Shown here: positions 25,165 through 33,195 of the stretch, in pieces
How positions within the stretch are numbered: the first letter of the stretch is position 1
Layout of the letters: each line of letters starts with the position of its first letter
Origin: Phaeobacter sp. HF9A
GTDB lineage: Bacteria > Pseudomonadota > Alphaproteobacteria > Rhodobacterales > Rhodobacteraceae
Length of the DNA stretch: 35,851 bases
Assembly: GCF_011806385.1 (NCBI RefSeq)
Contig: NZ_JAATOX010000030.1
Coordinates: forward strand, 1 to 35,851
Direction of reading: 5' to 3'
Position numbers and translations under genes: made by a program
Notes under the pieces: model-generated
What the model was told of the DNA's origin: nothing
Databases searched by the model: none
What the model saw: only the letters and a program-made list of their open reading frames with translations

Positions 25165-25195
25165 AAAAAGGGCCGCCCCAAATAGGGCGGCCCTT
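25165..25195 (-). terminator. Rho-independent terminator of the rpsF-rpsR-rplI operon
   Basis: GGGCCGCCC (25170-25178) pairs perfectly with GGGCGGCCC (25185-25193). Read on the minus strand the stem runs into a five-T tract (25165-25169), about 30 bases past the rplI stop. Confidence 0.9.
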
Positions 25196-25223
25196 CGGTG
25201 TTACGCGGATCTGATCCGTTGGA

Positions 25224-25841
25224 TCAGGCGTTGCTGTCTTCGTCAGAAGCTGCAACCGGCGCATCGCCTTCGTCGTCGTCGGACGCGGCGCTGCCGATAT
25301 CGTCGAAGAGTTCGGAGATTTCGAACTCTGCGGCGGCTTCTTCTTCAGCTGCCAGCTCCTGGATGGATTTACCGGAGGCTTGCAGTTCCGCTTCCTCGGG
25401 GGAGCGCGCAACGTTCAGCTCGATGGTAACCATCACTTCGGGGTGCAGGTGCACTTCGGCTTCGTGCAGGCCCAGCGCCTTGATCGGCTCGCGGATGATG
25501 ATCTGCTTACGATCAACCGAGAAGCCTTCTGCGGTGGCCACTTCGGCCGCGTCGCGGTTGGACACGGAGCCGTAGAGGTTGCCGCCATCGGAAGCAGAGC
25601 GAATCACGACGAACTGCTGACCGCCGAGCTTTTCGCCCAGGGCTTCTGCTTCTTTTTTGGTTTCCAGGTTGCGGGCTTCGAGCTGCGCTTTCTGGGCCTC
25701 AAAAGCCGCGATGTTGGCGTCGGACGCGGTTTGCGCCTTGCCCTGCGGCAGCAGATAGTTGCGGGCGAAACCCGGCTTTACGTCGACGATCTCGCCCATT
25801 TGGCCGAGCTTTGCGACGCGTTCAAGAAGGATAACTTGCAT
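25224..25841 (-). CDS. rplI: 50S ribosomal protein L9 with acidic C-terminal extension
   Basis: Large-subunit protein that binds 23S rRNA. 205 residues against about 149 in E. coli. The N-terminal rRNA-binding domain begins [36 protein letters not shown], the L9 signature (about residues 13-40); a long helix links it to the C-terminal domain (about 75-150). The last about 50 residues are acidic ([21 protein letters not shown]), an extension common in alphaproteobacterial L9. ATG at 25841; 13 bases follow the rpsR stop. Last gene of the operon. Confidence 0.97.
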   Translation of the reverse strand: MQVILLERVAKLGQMGEIVDVKPGFARNYLLPQGKAQTASDANIAAFEAQKAQLEARNLETKKEAEALGEKLGGQQFVVIRSASDGGNLYGSVSNRDAAEVATAEGFSVDRKQIIIREPIKALGLHEAEVHLHPEVMVTIELNVARSPEEAELQASGKSIQELAAEEEAAAEFEISELFDDIGSAASDDDEGDAPVAASDEDSNA

Positions 25842-25854
25842 GGATCAGGTCTCC

Positions 25855-26082
25855 TTACTTAACAGCGTAGGGCAGCAGGGCGAGGAAGCGAGCGCGTTTG
25901 ATGGCACGGGCCAGCTCACGCTGCTTTTTCGCCGAAACGGCGGTGATACGGGAAGGAACAATCTTGCCACGCTCAGAGATGTAGCGTTGCAGCAGACGGG
26001 TGTCCTTGTAGTCGATCTTCGGCGCGTTGTCACCCGAGAAGGGGCAGACTTTGCGGCGGCGGAAAAACGGTTTGGCTGCCAT
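25855..26082 (-). CDS. rpsR: 30S ribosomal protein S18
   Basis: Small-subunit protein of 75 residues that pairs with S6 on the platform. [24 protein letters not shown]-type sequence (about 24-47) and the [17 protein letters not shown] motif near the C-terminus are diagnostic. ATG at 26082 lies 28 bases after the rpsF stop. A Phe-Arg-Arg rich N-terminus ([11 protein letters not shown]) is typical of alphaproteobacterial S18; a single Cys is left of the zinc motif found in some bacteria. Confidence 0.97.
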   Translation of the reverse strand: MAAKPFFRRRKVCPFSGDNAPKIDYKDTRLLQRYISERGKIVPSRITAVSAKKQRELARAIKRARFLALLPYAVK

Positions 26083-26110
26083 GGTTTAGCGTCCTTTTCT
26101 CAAGCTAAGA

Positions 26111-26464
26111 TCAGCGGCGTTCACGACGGGTGTCGCGTTCGTCACGTTTCTGCATCTGGACCGAGGGGCCCTCTGCGTGCTCGTCGACCTTGATGGTCAG
26201 AACGCGCATCACGTCGTCATGCAGGCGCATCAGGCGTTCCATTTCCTGAACAGCCGCTGCCGGAGCATCGGAGCGCAGGAAGGCATAGTGGCCCTTGCGG
26301 TTTTTGTTGATCTTATAGGCCATCGTTTTGACGCCCCAGTACTCGTTGTCGACCAGCTTGCCGCCATTGTCGGACAGAACAGCACCGAAGTGTTCGATGA
26401 GGCCTTCTGCTTGCGAGTTGGACAGGTCCTGACGCGCAATCATAACATGCTCATAGAGGGGCAT
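26111..26464 (-). CDS. rpsF: 30S ribosomal protein S6
   Basis: Small-subunit protein of 117 residues, first gene of the rpsF-rpsR-rplI operon. MPLYEHVMIARQDLS opens the first strand; KTMAYKINKNRKGHYAFL is the conserved central strand pair and MRLHDDVMRVLTIKV the final strand. The start is the ATG at 26464, with AGGAG six bases upstream; an open frame continues to 26701 but the added residues are not S6-like. The C-terminus is charged (MQKRDERDTRRERR), as often in S6. Confidence 0.97.
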   Translation of the reverse strand: MPLYEHVMIARQDLSNSQAEGLIEHFGAVLSDNGGKLVDNEYWGVKTMAYKINKNRKGHYAFLRSDAPAAAVQEMERLMRLHDDVMRVLTIKVDEHAEGPSVQMQKRDERDTRRERR

Positions 26465-26601
26465 GCGAACTCCTGTTTGTGTCTGGGCGCATTTCATAGG
26501 CAGGGCAGAATGGCCTTCCGTTGCCCCACCACGAGAGTCTGCGCGGATCATCTTGTTACGGAAGGAAGCCGTCTCATAGACGGGAACGGCGCAAAGCGCA
26601 A
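26465..26601 (-). promoter_or_regulatory. rpsF promoter and structured leader
   Basis: On the minus strand a weak -35 TTGCGC (26596-26601), 17-base spacer and -10 TATGAG (26573-26578) lie about 105 bases before the rpsF ATG. The leader contains an 8-bp stem between 26558-26565 and 26514-26521 with a 36-base loop that includes CCG. In other bacteria the rpsF leader binds the S6:S18 pair; whether this is that motif cannot be decided by eye. Bases 26602-26719 show nothing else. Confidence 0.4.
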
Positions 26602-26719
26602 GCTTGAACCGTGCCCTGGCGTCGGGGCGGTCATCCACCCCTGGGCAGATGCCCTGAAAGAGGCCGGATGTTTTCCCATCCCGGTCACAGAAGCGCCCCA
26701 TTCCGCGTCGAAATATTGG

Positions 26720-26735
26720 TTAACAACTCGTTAAC
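26720..26735. promoter_or_regulatory. Perfect CtrA-type box before a membrane-protein gene
   Basis: TTAA-CAACTCG-TTAAC at 26720-26735 matches the CtrA consensus TTAA-N7-TTAAC exactly. Because it is GTTAAC-N5-GTTAAC, it matches on both strands. It lies about 37 bases before the start of the two-helix protein gene, in promoter position. CtrA binding is inferred from the match. Confidence 0.6.
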
Positions 26736-26772
26736 GGCGCCTCGGGCGCTGCACAAGACCGGAGGGACTATG

Positions 26773-27306
26773 ATGACTGCGATGGATCAAAATGCTGCCG
26801 ATTTCATGCGCGTCACGCCGTTTGACCAAGGGGCAGGGCGTCCGTTTGGCACCCCGCTCCTGGTCAGCATGCGACCGGGAAAGTCCCTCGCTTCCATGCT
26901 GCTGCGTCTGCTCGGCGGCTGCATGGTTCTGTCCGCCGCCGGTATCTGGCTGGTGCCAGGTGCCGGCGAGGATCCCGAATTGGCGCTCTTGCGCATTGGC
27001 GTCTCGGTCGCATTTGTCTTTCTCGGTCTGGTGCTGCTGCTGAGCCGCGAAAGCCGGGTCGAGACGGAGATCAAGTTTGATGCCCGCCGCGCCGAGCTGC
27101 GGATCGAACGGATCCTGCCCAATGGCTGTTCGCGGCTGTTGCTGCGGCGCGGCTATGCCTCGCTCGGGGCGGCCAAGGTCACGGGGCGCAGTGTCATCTT
27201 GTTGGAACATGATGGCCGCGTGCTGATCGAACTGCCGCTGGAAGGGCGCACCCAGCGCCGGATGGTCTGTGCCCAGCTCGGCGCCTTCCTGCCGCTTTTG
27301 CCCTGA
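26773..27306 (+). CDS. Uncharacterised membrane protein with two transmembrane helices
   Basis: I do not recognise this family. 177 residues: a soluble start (about 1-40), two hydrophobic helices (about 41-62, MLLRLLGGCMVLSAAGIWLV, and about 72-91, ALLRIGVSVAFVFLGLVLLL) joined by a short acidic loop, then a cytoplasm-sized beta-rich tail (about 92-177) with EIKFDARRAELRIERI, RSVILLEHDGRVLIELPLEG. The hairpin-plus-tail shape recalls PH-like bacterial membrane proteins, but no motif proves it. GGAGGG suits the ATG at 26773 better than the one at 26770. A perfect CtrA-type box upstream suggests cell-cycle or motility control. Monocistronic. Confidence 0.8.
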   Translation: MTAMDQNAADFMRVTPFDQGAGRPFGTPLLVSMRPGKSLASMLLRLLGGCMVLSAAGIWLVPGAGEDPELALLRIGVSVAFVFLGLVLLLSRESRVETEIKFDARRAELRIERILPNGCSRLLLRRGYASLGAAKVTGRSVILLEHDGRVLIELPLEGRTQRRMVCAQLGAFLPLLP

Positions 27307-27515
27307 CTGCGCAAAAGCGCGCTGACGAGGGCGCGCGCCGAGGCGATTTACCATAGGTTTCAATTTGTTGTGACAGTGCTGCGAATATATTTGCAGGGTC
27401 GGGTGTTCATATACCAACAGGTGATGTTGGGAATTGCGGAATGGATGAACCACGCCGCATGGCCGACATATACGACCATACGACGACACTCACGATTATA
27501 ATGGAGCCCAAATCT

Positions 27516-28091
27516 ATGAAAAAGATCCTGCTTGCTGCTGCCCTGCTCGGCACCGCCGCTACCGCTGCTGTCGCGGCGCCCGAAAAATACGTGCTTGATG
27601 CCAGCCACAGCCAGGTTGTCTTCACCTACAATCACCTGGGTTTCTCGACCACGACCGGCATGTTCTCCGGTTTCGAAGGTGACATCATGTTCGACAAGGA
27701 AGATCCGGCGAACTCCTCCGTCGAGGTGTCCATGCCTGTGATGTCCATGTTCACCGGTTGGGAAGAGCGCACCGCGCATTTCATGACCGACGATTTCTTC
27801 GGCGCAAAAGAAGGTGACCTGGTGACCTTCACCTCCACCGGCATCGAAGTGACCGGTGAGAACACCGCCCTGATCACCGGCGACCTGACCATGCATGGCG
27901 TGACCAAATCCGTTGTTCTGGATGCCAAGATGAACCAATCCGGCGACCACCCGATGGCGGGCAAGCCCTGGGCCGGTTTTGACGCAACCGCCACCGTTCT
28001 GCGCTCCGACTACGGTCTGGAGAAATTCGCCCCCTATGTGAGCGACGAAGTGAAGATCTTCATCTCCATCGAGGCGATGAAAGCCGAGTAA
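27516..28091 (+). CDS. YceI-family periplasmic lipid-binding-type protein
   Basis: Secreted YceI protein, 191 residues, lipocalin-like barrel that in homologues binds a polyprenoid chain. Signal peptide MKKILLAAALLGTAATAAVA; mature part opens with APEKYVLDASHSQVVFTYNHLGFS, followed by FTSTGIEVTGENTALITGDLTMHGVTK and YGLEKFAPYVSDEVKIFI, all family hallmarks. I start at 27516 (GGAG upstream), which gives the signal peptide; the open frame reaches back to 27441. A strong terminator follows. A second YceI domain occurs in the window, fused to cytochrome b561 at 30023-31261. Confidence 0.93.
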   Translation: MKKILLAAALLGTAATAAVAAPEKYVLDASHSQVVFTYNHLGFSTTTGMFSGFEGDIMFDKEDPANSSVEVSMPVMSMFTGWEERTAHFMTDDFFGAKEGDLVTFTSTGIEVTGENTALITGDLTMHGVTKSVVLDAKMNQSGDHPMAGKPWAGFDATATVLRSDYGLEKFAPYVSDEVKIFISIEAMKAE

Positions 28092-28117
28092 GCATCACGC
28101 ATCAGTGTGCTTTTTCG

Positions 28118-28147
28118 TCACCGGCGTCTTTTGGCGCCGGTGATTTT
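28118..28147 (+). terminator. Rho-independent terminator of the YceI gene
   Basis: TCACCGGCG (28118-28126) pairs perfectly with CGCCGGTGA (28135-28143), followed by TTTT, 27 bases after the stop. Confidence 0.85.
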
Positions 28148-28230
28148 GTATCGACGCAATGCTCTTGTTGACAGGGCGGCGCGAAACTGGCGCATCTGGC
28201 GCCAACTGAGCGACCCCGAGGGCCATTTTC

Positions 28231-28992
28231 GTGTCGAAACTCTTTGATCACATCATTCTGCTGTTGGGCTGCGTCATCATGATCGGCCCGGTTGCGCTAT
28301 TGCTTTGCGATTTGCTCGCGACGCCGGGGCTTTGGGCGCGGCTTGTGGATTTGCTGCGGGCGGAGCAGGTGCTGGGCTATCACATCGGGTTGGGGCAGAT
28401 GTTTGCCAATTCGCTGATCCTGGCGCTCGGCGTGGCGACGCTGGCCTGCGTGTTGTCGTTGCTTGCGGCCTTCGCGCTGGTGTTCTTTCGGCTGCCGGGG
28501 CGCGAGTTGATCTTTGGGGCGATGCTGCTGGCGATGTTCTTTCCGATCTTGCCGAGTTTTGCAATCACCCATCGGCTGGGCCTTTTGAACACCCATCTGG
28601 GCATGGTGCTGCCGATCGTGGCCAGCGGCTTTGGCGTTCTGGTGTTTCGGCAGTTTCTGAAACAGATCCCCAAGGAGCTGATCGAGGCCGCCCGGCTGGA
28701 TGGCGCCCGTCCGCTGCGCTGCCTTTGGGATATCCTCCTGCCGATGTCGGCGCCGATGGTGGCGGCGCTGTTTGCGATCTTCTTTGTGCTGGGCTGGAAT
28801 CAATATGTCTGGCCGCTGATGCTCTCGACCACGCGACAGGATCTGGTGACGGTGGTCAGCGGCGTTGCGCGGGCGGGGCCGGGGGCGATCGACGGGCAGG
28901 TGCTGGCGCTCCTGGCGCTGCTGCCGCCGGGGGTGGTGATGCTCTTGTCGCAGCGCTGGCTGATGCGAGGTCTCACCTCTGGCATTCACTAG
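28231..28992 (+). CDS. Orphan ABC permease, UgpE-like (glycerol-3-phosphate/carbohydrate type)
   Basis: Inner-membrane permease of 253 residues, slightly shorter than E. coli UgpE (about 281). Residues align well with UgpE from ANSLILALGVATL onward: FRQFLKQIPKELIEAARLDGARPLRCLWDILLP is the EAA region, FVLGWNQYVWPLM and the final MRGLTSG are close matches. The shorter N-terminus lacks part of the first periplasmic loop. The start is GTG at 28231 with GAGG about ten bases upstream. No binding protein, second permease or ATPase of this class is nearby, so it cannot form a transporter alone; it may be a relic or use distant partners. Confidence 0.82.
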   Translation: MSKLFDHIILLLGCVIMIGPVALLLCDLLATPGLWARLVDLLRAEQVLGYHIGLGQMFANSLILALGVATLACVLSLLAAFALVFFRLPGRELIFGAMLLAMFFPILPSFAITHRLGLLNTHLGMVLPIVASGFGVLVFRQFLKQIPKELIEAARLDGARPLRCLWDILLPMSAPMVAALFAIFFVLGWNQYVWPLMLSTTRQDLVTVVSGVARAGPGAIDGQVLALLALLPPGVVMLLSQRWLMRGLTSGIH

Positions 28993-29152
28993 GCTCAGGA
29001 GAGGCGGCCTATTTACCGCGTCATGCGAAAGACGATTCAAATGCCAGAGGTTTCGTGGCGCAATGGCCGCGCTTCGTTAAACCAGCGTTAGTCTCCTTGG
29101 GCGAAAGGTGGCTCCATAACCCACTCACCGCTCAGATCAGGACCGCTTCTCT

Positions 29153-29935
29153 ATGTTCAAAGCCACGTCTCTCCTTACCGCTCTTGCCCTTGCCGCCAGC
29201 CAGTTGCCCGTCGTCGCACAGGCGGAGGAGCTGACCATCCTCGCCGGGGATCTGCCGCCGATGATCAACGCAGACGGCACAGGGCGCGAGGCGGAAATCA
29301 TCACCACGGTGCTGGAACGCTGCGGTCATAGCGTGACCTTCCAGATCCAGCCCTTCACCCGTCACTGGAAAACCTACAGCGATGGCGTCGGTGACGCGGT
29401 AAGCACGGTGCCGCATGGCATGCCGCTGGAGGGGGTCCAGAGCGACGTCTACGTGCAGTATCAGAACGGCGTGTCCTCGCTGGCGGCAGACGGCACCACC
29501 TATGCGGATCTTGCAGCGCTGGCGGGTAAATCCGTGATCGCCTTCAAAGGCGCCGAGGAGATCATCCCCGGGCTCAAGGAGGCGGTGCCGAGCTTCAAGA
29601 GCTACAAGGAAATTGCCGATCAGATCGGGCAGAGCCGGATGATCTTTGGCCATCGTGTGGATGCGGTGATCGGCGACGGGATGATCTTTGCCGAATATAA
29701 CCGCCAGCTTCAGGACCAGGCCGAAGAACTGGCCTTTGACCCCAATCAGGCGGTCAGCTTTCAGGCTATTTTTGCGCCTTCCGAATATGGGATGAATTTC
29801 CGCGACGCGGCGCTGGCAGCCGATTTCAACCGCTGCCTGGCCGAGGCTAAGGCCGATGGCAGCCTTGATGCGATCAACAAGAAATGGGTGGATCCCTATC
29901 GCGAGACCCTGGGCAGCCAGTATCTCGGCCACTGA
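29153..29935 (+). CDS. Orphan extracellular solute-binding protein, family 3
   Basis: Secreted binding protein of 260 residues. Signal peptide MFKATSLLTALALAASQLPVVAQA, then EELTILAGDLPPMINADGTGREAEIITTVLERCGH-type sequence (about 25-60), the start of SBP_bac_3 proteins for polar amino acids or related acids. A Cys pair (Cys57 and one near 233) is possible. The last part has FRDAALAADFNRCLAEAKADGSLDAINKKW, the family's terminal helix. No permease or ATPase of this class is adjacent, so the ligand is open; such orphan proteins can serve sensors or distant transporters. Strong terminator downstream. Confidence 0.85.
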   Translation: MFKATSLLTALALAASQLPVVAQAEELTILAGDLPPMINADGTGREAEIITTVLERCGHSVTFQIQPFTRHWKTYSDGVGDAVSTVPHGMPLEGVQSDVYVQYQNGVSSLAADGTTYADLAALAGKSVIAFKGAEEIIPGLKEAVPSFKSYKEIADQIGQSRMIFGHRVDAVIGDGMIFAEYNRQLQDQAEELAFDPNQAVSFQAIFAPSEYGMNFRDAALAADFNRCLAEAKADGSLDAINKKWVDPYRETLGSQYLGH

Positions 29936-29965
29936 TCGGGCGCGACTGGATCACCGGACATGAAG

Positions 29966-30002
29966 AACCGCCGCGCAATGGATCTTGCGCGGCGGTTTTT
30001 TG
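29966..30002. terminator. Strong terminator between convergent binding-protein and cytochrome genes
   Basis: A 13-bp perfect stem pairs 29966-29978 with 29985-29997 around TGGATC, followed by a T run to about 30001. It serves the family-3 binding protein and might also serve the convergent gene ending at 30023. Confidence 0.9.
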
Positions 30003-30022
30003 GTATCGAGACGCGCGCTGTG

Positions 30023-31261
30023 TCAGTTTGCGCGCTTGGCTGTCAGCTGCACCGCGATATCGACGCTATAGCCGAGCGTGCTTTCGTCCTTGGTGGCCGC
30101 GCCAACGTTGAAATCCATCCGATTTACGGTGACGCGCCCGTTCATCTTGGCGGTGTCGCCGTCAAGCTCCAGCGTGAAGGGCAGGGTGGTCGGCACCGTC
30201 TGGTCGCGGATCGTCAGCGTGCCCCGTGCCTCGTATTGATCGGCCTCGATCTGGACCAGATCGGCGGCAAAAACCGCCGTCGGATAGCTGGCCGCGTCAA
30301 AGTAATCGGCGCCCATGGCCTGATCACTCACGGTGCCCAGTTGCAGCGAAGGGATGGCGATGGTGACCGTCACATCGCCCGCAGGCCCCGGTGCGCTTGG
30401 TTCCTCAAAGTTGATATTCGCGCTCCAGTCCGCAAAGGAGCCGCTGACGCTGCTGCCCATCTGGACGATCTCAAGGCCAAGACTGCCGTCCTGAACACCC
30501 CAGCCGGAGCCCTCCGCTGACTGGCTTTGGCGCGCAAGCGATGGCGCGCTCTGGGCGAGGTTCTGGCTGGCGACAAAGAACCAGCTGCTGGCCCCGATCA
30601 CCACGCCCCAGATCACCAGCGCCGAGACAAAAGGCAGCGCCGAATGCTGTTGCGCGGGCGGTTGCGGCAATGCCCGCTGGCCGGGCGCCATGCGAAGCAG
30701 GGTGCTGTCCTTGTCGATCACATGGTGCTTCAGCGCCCCGGCGACATGGGCAAGAATGGTGGCGCCCAGAAGCAGCATGGCATAATAATGCAGGGTGGAG
30801 AACAGCTCGGAGATCAGTTCCGATTTCGGCACGAGCGGCAGGTTCTGGCCAAAGGGCCACCAGATCGGCGCAAATCCATCGGTCGCCGCATGGTGGATCC
30901 AGCCGGTCAGCGGCACGATCACCATCGCGCCATAGAGCAGCCAATGCGCCGTTTCGGCCGCCCAGGCCTCCAGCTTGCGTTCGGGGTGCAAGAGCCCCGG
31001 TTTCTTCTGGCTCAGCGCCCAGAGAATGCGCAGAACTGCGGTGAAGAACACCGCAACGCCAATGGTTTTATGCAGCGAGAACAAGAAGGTGGCGCGGTTG
31101 ATCGTGTCTTGGGAGCCGTCGAACTCCGGGCTTTGGATGTGATGGGCCAATTCATGGGCAAAATAGCCGATCGGAAAGGCTGACAGGATCAGCAGGGCGG
31201 TCAGCCAGTGGAATGTCTTGGCGACCGATCCATAGCTCTGGAACGTATTGGGGCGGGACAT
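30023..31261 (-). CDS. Cytochrome b561 - YceI fusion protein
   Basis: Inner-membrane di-heme b cytochrome joined to a periplasmic YceI barrel, 412 residues. The N-terminal part (about 5-185) has four helices with candidate heme ligands His18 (FHWL), His64 (SLHKTIG), His158 (LHYYAM) and His172 (AHVAGALKHH). A fifth helix (about 211-231) leads to the periplasm, and the YceI domain occupies about 255-410 (SFADWSANINF, YPTAVFAADLVQ, MDFNVGA). Cytochrome b561 proteins pass electrons from quinol to periplasmic acceptors; a linked YceI could hold a quinone or polyprenoid. The fusion is complete in one frame, with no sign of frameshift. ATG at 31261. Function inferred. Confidence 0.9.
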   Translation of the reverse strand: MSRPNTFQSYGSVAKTFHWLTALLILSAFPIGYFAHELAHHIQSPEFDGSQDTINRATFLFSLHKTIGVAVFFTAVLRILWALSQKKPGLLHPERKLEAWAAETAHWLLYGAMVIVPLTGWIHHAATDGFAPIWWPFGQNLPLVPKSELISELFSTLHYYAMLLLGATILAHVAGALKHHVIDKDSTLLRMAPGQRALPQPPAQQHSALPFVSALVIWGVVIGASSWFFVASQNLAQSAPSLARQSQSAEGSGWGVQDGSLGLEIVQMGSSVSGSFADWSANINFEEPSAPGPAGDVTVTIAIPSLQLGTVSDQAMGADYFDAASYPTAVFAADLVQIEADQYEARGTLTIRDQTVPTTLPFTLELDGDTAKMNGRVTVNRMDFNVGAATKDESTLGYSVDIAVQLTAKRAN

Positions 31262-31441
31262 GAGATCCGGGATCCTTTGTGTCTGAATGTTGTGGCTAAG
31301 GTAACAACACTTCGAAGTAGCGCAATATTCGCGGCCCTTCGCAGATGCACAAGGGCTCTGCGCGGCTGAACCCGATACTTGTGCGTGGGCGTCACCCCGT
31401 CTAAACCGTCTTGAACGACAGATATATTAACGAGGACAGTC

Positions 31442-32377
31442 ATGTCGATCGCATTCGTTTTCCCCGGGCAGGGCGCACAGAGTATCGGAATGGGCAAAGC
31501 CCTGGCCGAGGCCTATCCGGCTGCCAAGCGTATCTTTGAAGAGGTGGATGACGCTCTCGGCGAAAGCCTGAGCGCCCTGATCTGGGAGGGCGAGATCGAG
31601 GCGCTGACCCTGACGCAAAACGCTCAACCGGCGCTGATGGCGACCTCCATGGCGGCCATGCGGGCGCTGGAGGCCGAGGGCATCACCATCGAGCGCGCCG
31701 CCTATGTCGCCGGGCATTCGCTGGGCGAATATTCGGCGTTGGCCGCATCGGGGGCGCTCAGCGTCGGGGATACCGCGCGGCTGCTGCGCAAACGTGGCGA
31801 GGCGATGCAATCGGCGGTGCCGGTGGGTGTCGGCGCCATGGCGGCATTGCTGGGGCTGGATTTCGAGACGGTAAAGGAAGTCGCCGCCGAAGCCGCCGCC
31901 GAGGGCGAAGTCGTACAGGCCGCCAATGATAATGACCCGACACAGGTTGTGGTCTCCGGTCACAAGGCTGCGGTGGAACGCGCCGCCGAGATCGCCAAGG
32001 CCAAAGGGGCAAAACGCGCGGTGATGCTGCCGGTCTCCGCCCCGTTCCACTGTGCCCTGATGCAACCGGCCGCGGATGTGATGGCCGAGGCGCTGGCCGC
32101 CGTCGAGATCAAGGCCCCCGCCGTGCCGCTGATCGCAAATGTTCGGGCGGATGAAGTCACCGACCCCGACACGATTCGCCAACTGCTGGTGGAACAGGTC
32201 ACCGGCTCCGTACGCTGGCGTGAGAGCGTGATGGCCATGGCCTCCAAGGGCGTGACAGAGTTTTGGGAAATCGGCGCAGGCAAGGTCCTGTCCGGTATGG
32301 TGCGCAAAATCGACCGCTCGTTGACCTGCCGCCAGGTCGGAACCGATGCCGATGTCGCGGCAATCCTGGCGGGCTAA
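31442..32377 (+). CDS. fabD: Malonyl-CoA:ACP transacylase
   Basis: Cytosolic enzyme of fatty-acid synthesis that moves malonate from CoA to acyl carrier protein; 311 residues. FPGQGAQSIGMG at 7-18, the nucleophile Ser93 in GHSLGEYSA, and His203 in SAPFHCALM form the known catalytic dyad. ATG at 31442 has GAGGA upstream. It is the first gene of fabD-fabG-acpP-(hisA-like)-fabF. The 180 bases before it separate it from the divergent cytochrome-YceI gene and hold both promoters; I see no convincing -35/-10. Confidence 0.97.
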   Translation: MSIAFVFPGQGAQSIGMGKALAEAYPAAKRIFEEVDDALGESLSALIWEGEIEALTLTQNAQPALMATSMAAMRALEAEGITIERAAYVAGHSLGEYSALAASGALSVGDTARLLRKRGEAMQSAVPVGVGAMAALLGLDFETVKEVAAEAAAEGEVVQAANDNDPTQVVVSGHKAAVERAAEIAKAKGAKRAVMLPVSAPFHCALMQPAADVMAEALAAVEIKAPAVPLIANVRADEVTDPDTIRQLLVEQVTGSVRWRESVMAMASKGVTEFWEIGAGKVLSGMVRKIDRSLTCRQVGTDADVAAILAG

Positions 32378-32378
32378 T

Positions 32379-32438
32379 CCGGAATTTTTGAAAATTCCGG
32401 TCCGTTTTCTCCGAGAAAACGGGCAAGACGCGGACCGG
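32379..32438 (+). promoter_or_regulatory. Two competing hairpins between fabD and fabG
   Basis: CCGGAATTTT (32379-32388) and AAAATTCCGG (32391-32400) form a near-perfect palindrome directly after the fabD stop. Next, CCGTTTTCT (32402-32410) pairs with AGAAAACGG (32414-32422). A third pairing, CCGGTCCG (32397-32404) with CGGACCGG (32431-32438), encloses the second hairpin and uses bases of the first, so the two large structures exclude each other. No T tract follows. Resembles an attenuator or a mobile palindromic element; not assigned to a known RNA family. Confidence 0.55.
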
Positions 32439-32457
32439 ATATGACAAAGGACATGAT

Positions 32458-33195
32458 ATGTTTGATTTGACTGGCAAGACAGCTCTCATCACTGGCGCTT
32501 CTGGTGGGATTGGCGGTGACATCGCCCGCGCGCTGCATGCAGCAGGCGCCACCGTGGCGCTCTCTGGCACGCGCGAAGGTCCGCTTCAGGATCTGGCGGC
32601 GGAACTGGGCGAGCGGGCCCATGTACTGACCTGTAACCTCTCGGACGCGGAGGCGGTGGAAGCGCTGCCCAAGCAGGCCGCCGAGGCGATGGGCTCCGTT
32701 GATATTCTGGTCAACAACGCCGGCATCACCCGCGACAATCTGTTCATGCGGATGAAAGACGAGGAATGGCAGAGCGTTTTGGATGTGAACCTTACCTCCA
32801 CCATGCGTCTGTGTCGCGGCGTTCTGCGAGGCATGATGAAAGCGCGCTGGGGACGGATCGTCAATATTTCCTCTGTTGTGGGCGCCACCGGCAATCCGGG
32901 GCAGGGCAATTATGCGGCCTCCAAGGCCGGTATGATCGGCATGTCCAAGTCGCTGGCCTATGAGATTGCCAATCGCGGCATCACCGTGAACGCGGTTGCG
33001 CCTGGCTTTATTGCCACCGCCATGACCGACAAGCTCAATGACGCGCAGAAAGAAACCATCCTGAAGCAGATCCCGGCAGGCCGCATGGGAGATTCGAAAG
33101 AAATCGCCGCTGCCGTGCTCTATCTGGCGTCCAATGAAGCGGCCTATGTCACCGGCACCACGCTGCATGTGAACGGCGGCATGGCGATGCTCTGA
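32458..33195 (+). CDS. fabG: 3-oxoacyl-ACP reductase
   Basis: NADPH-dependent reductase of fatty-acid elongation, short-chain dehydrogenase family, 245 residues. Cofactor motif TGASGGIGG at 12-20, NNAG at 86-89, and the catalytic set Asn111, Ser139, Tyr152 and Lys156 (YAASK). PGFIATAMTDKL is typical of FabG rather than other SDRs. ATG at 32458 with AAAGGA upstream. It lies 80 bases after fabD and before acpP. Length and all motifs are normal. Confidence 0.97.
   Translation: MFDLTGKTALITGASGGIGGDIARALHAAGATVALSGTREGPLQDLAAELGERAHVLTCNLSDAEAVEALPKQAAEAMGSVDILVNNAGITRDNLFMRMKDEEWQSVLDVNLTSTMRLCRGVLRGMMKARWGRIVNISSVVGATGNPGQGNYAASKAGMIGMSKSLAYEIANRGITVNAVAPGFIATAMTDKLNDAQKETILKQIPAGRMGDSKEIAAAVLYLASNEAAYVTGTTLHVNGGMAML

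Noticed and set aside
26465-26701. An N-terminal extension of S6 of about 79 residues
   Set aside because: The ATG at 26464 has a good ribosome-binding site and the normal S6 start; the added residues are not family-like.
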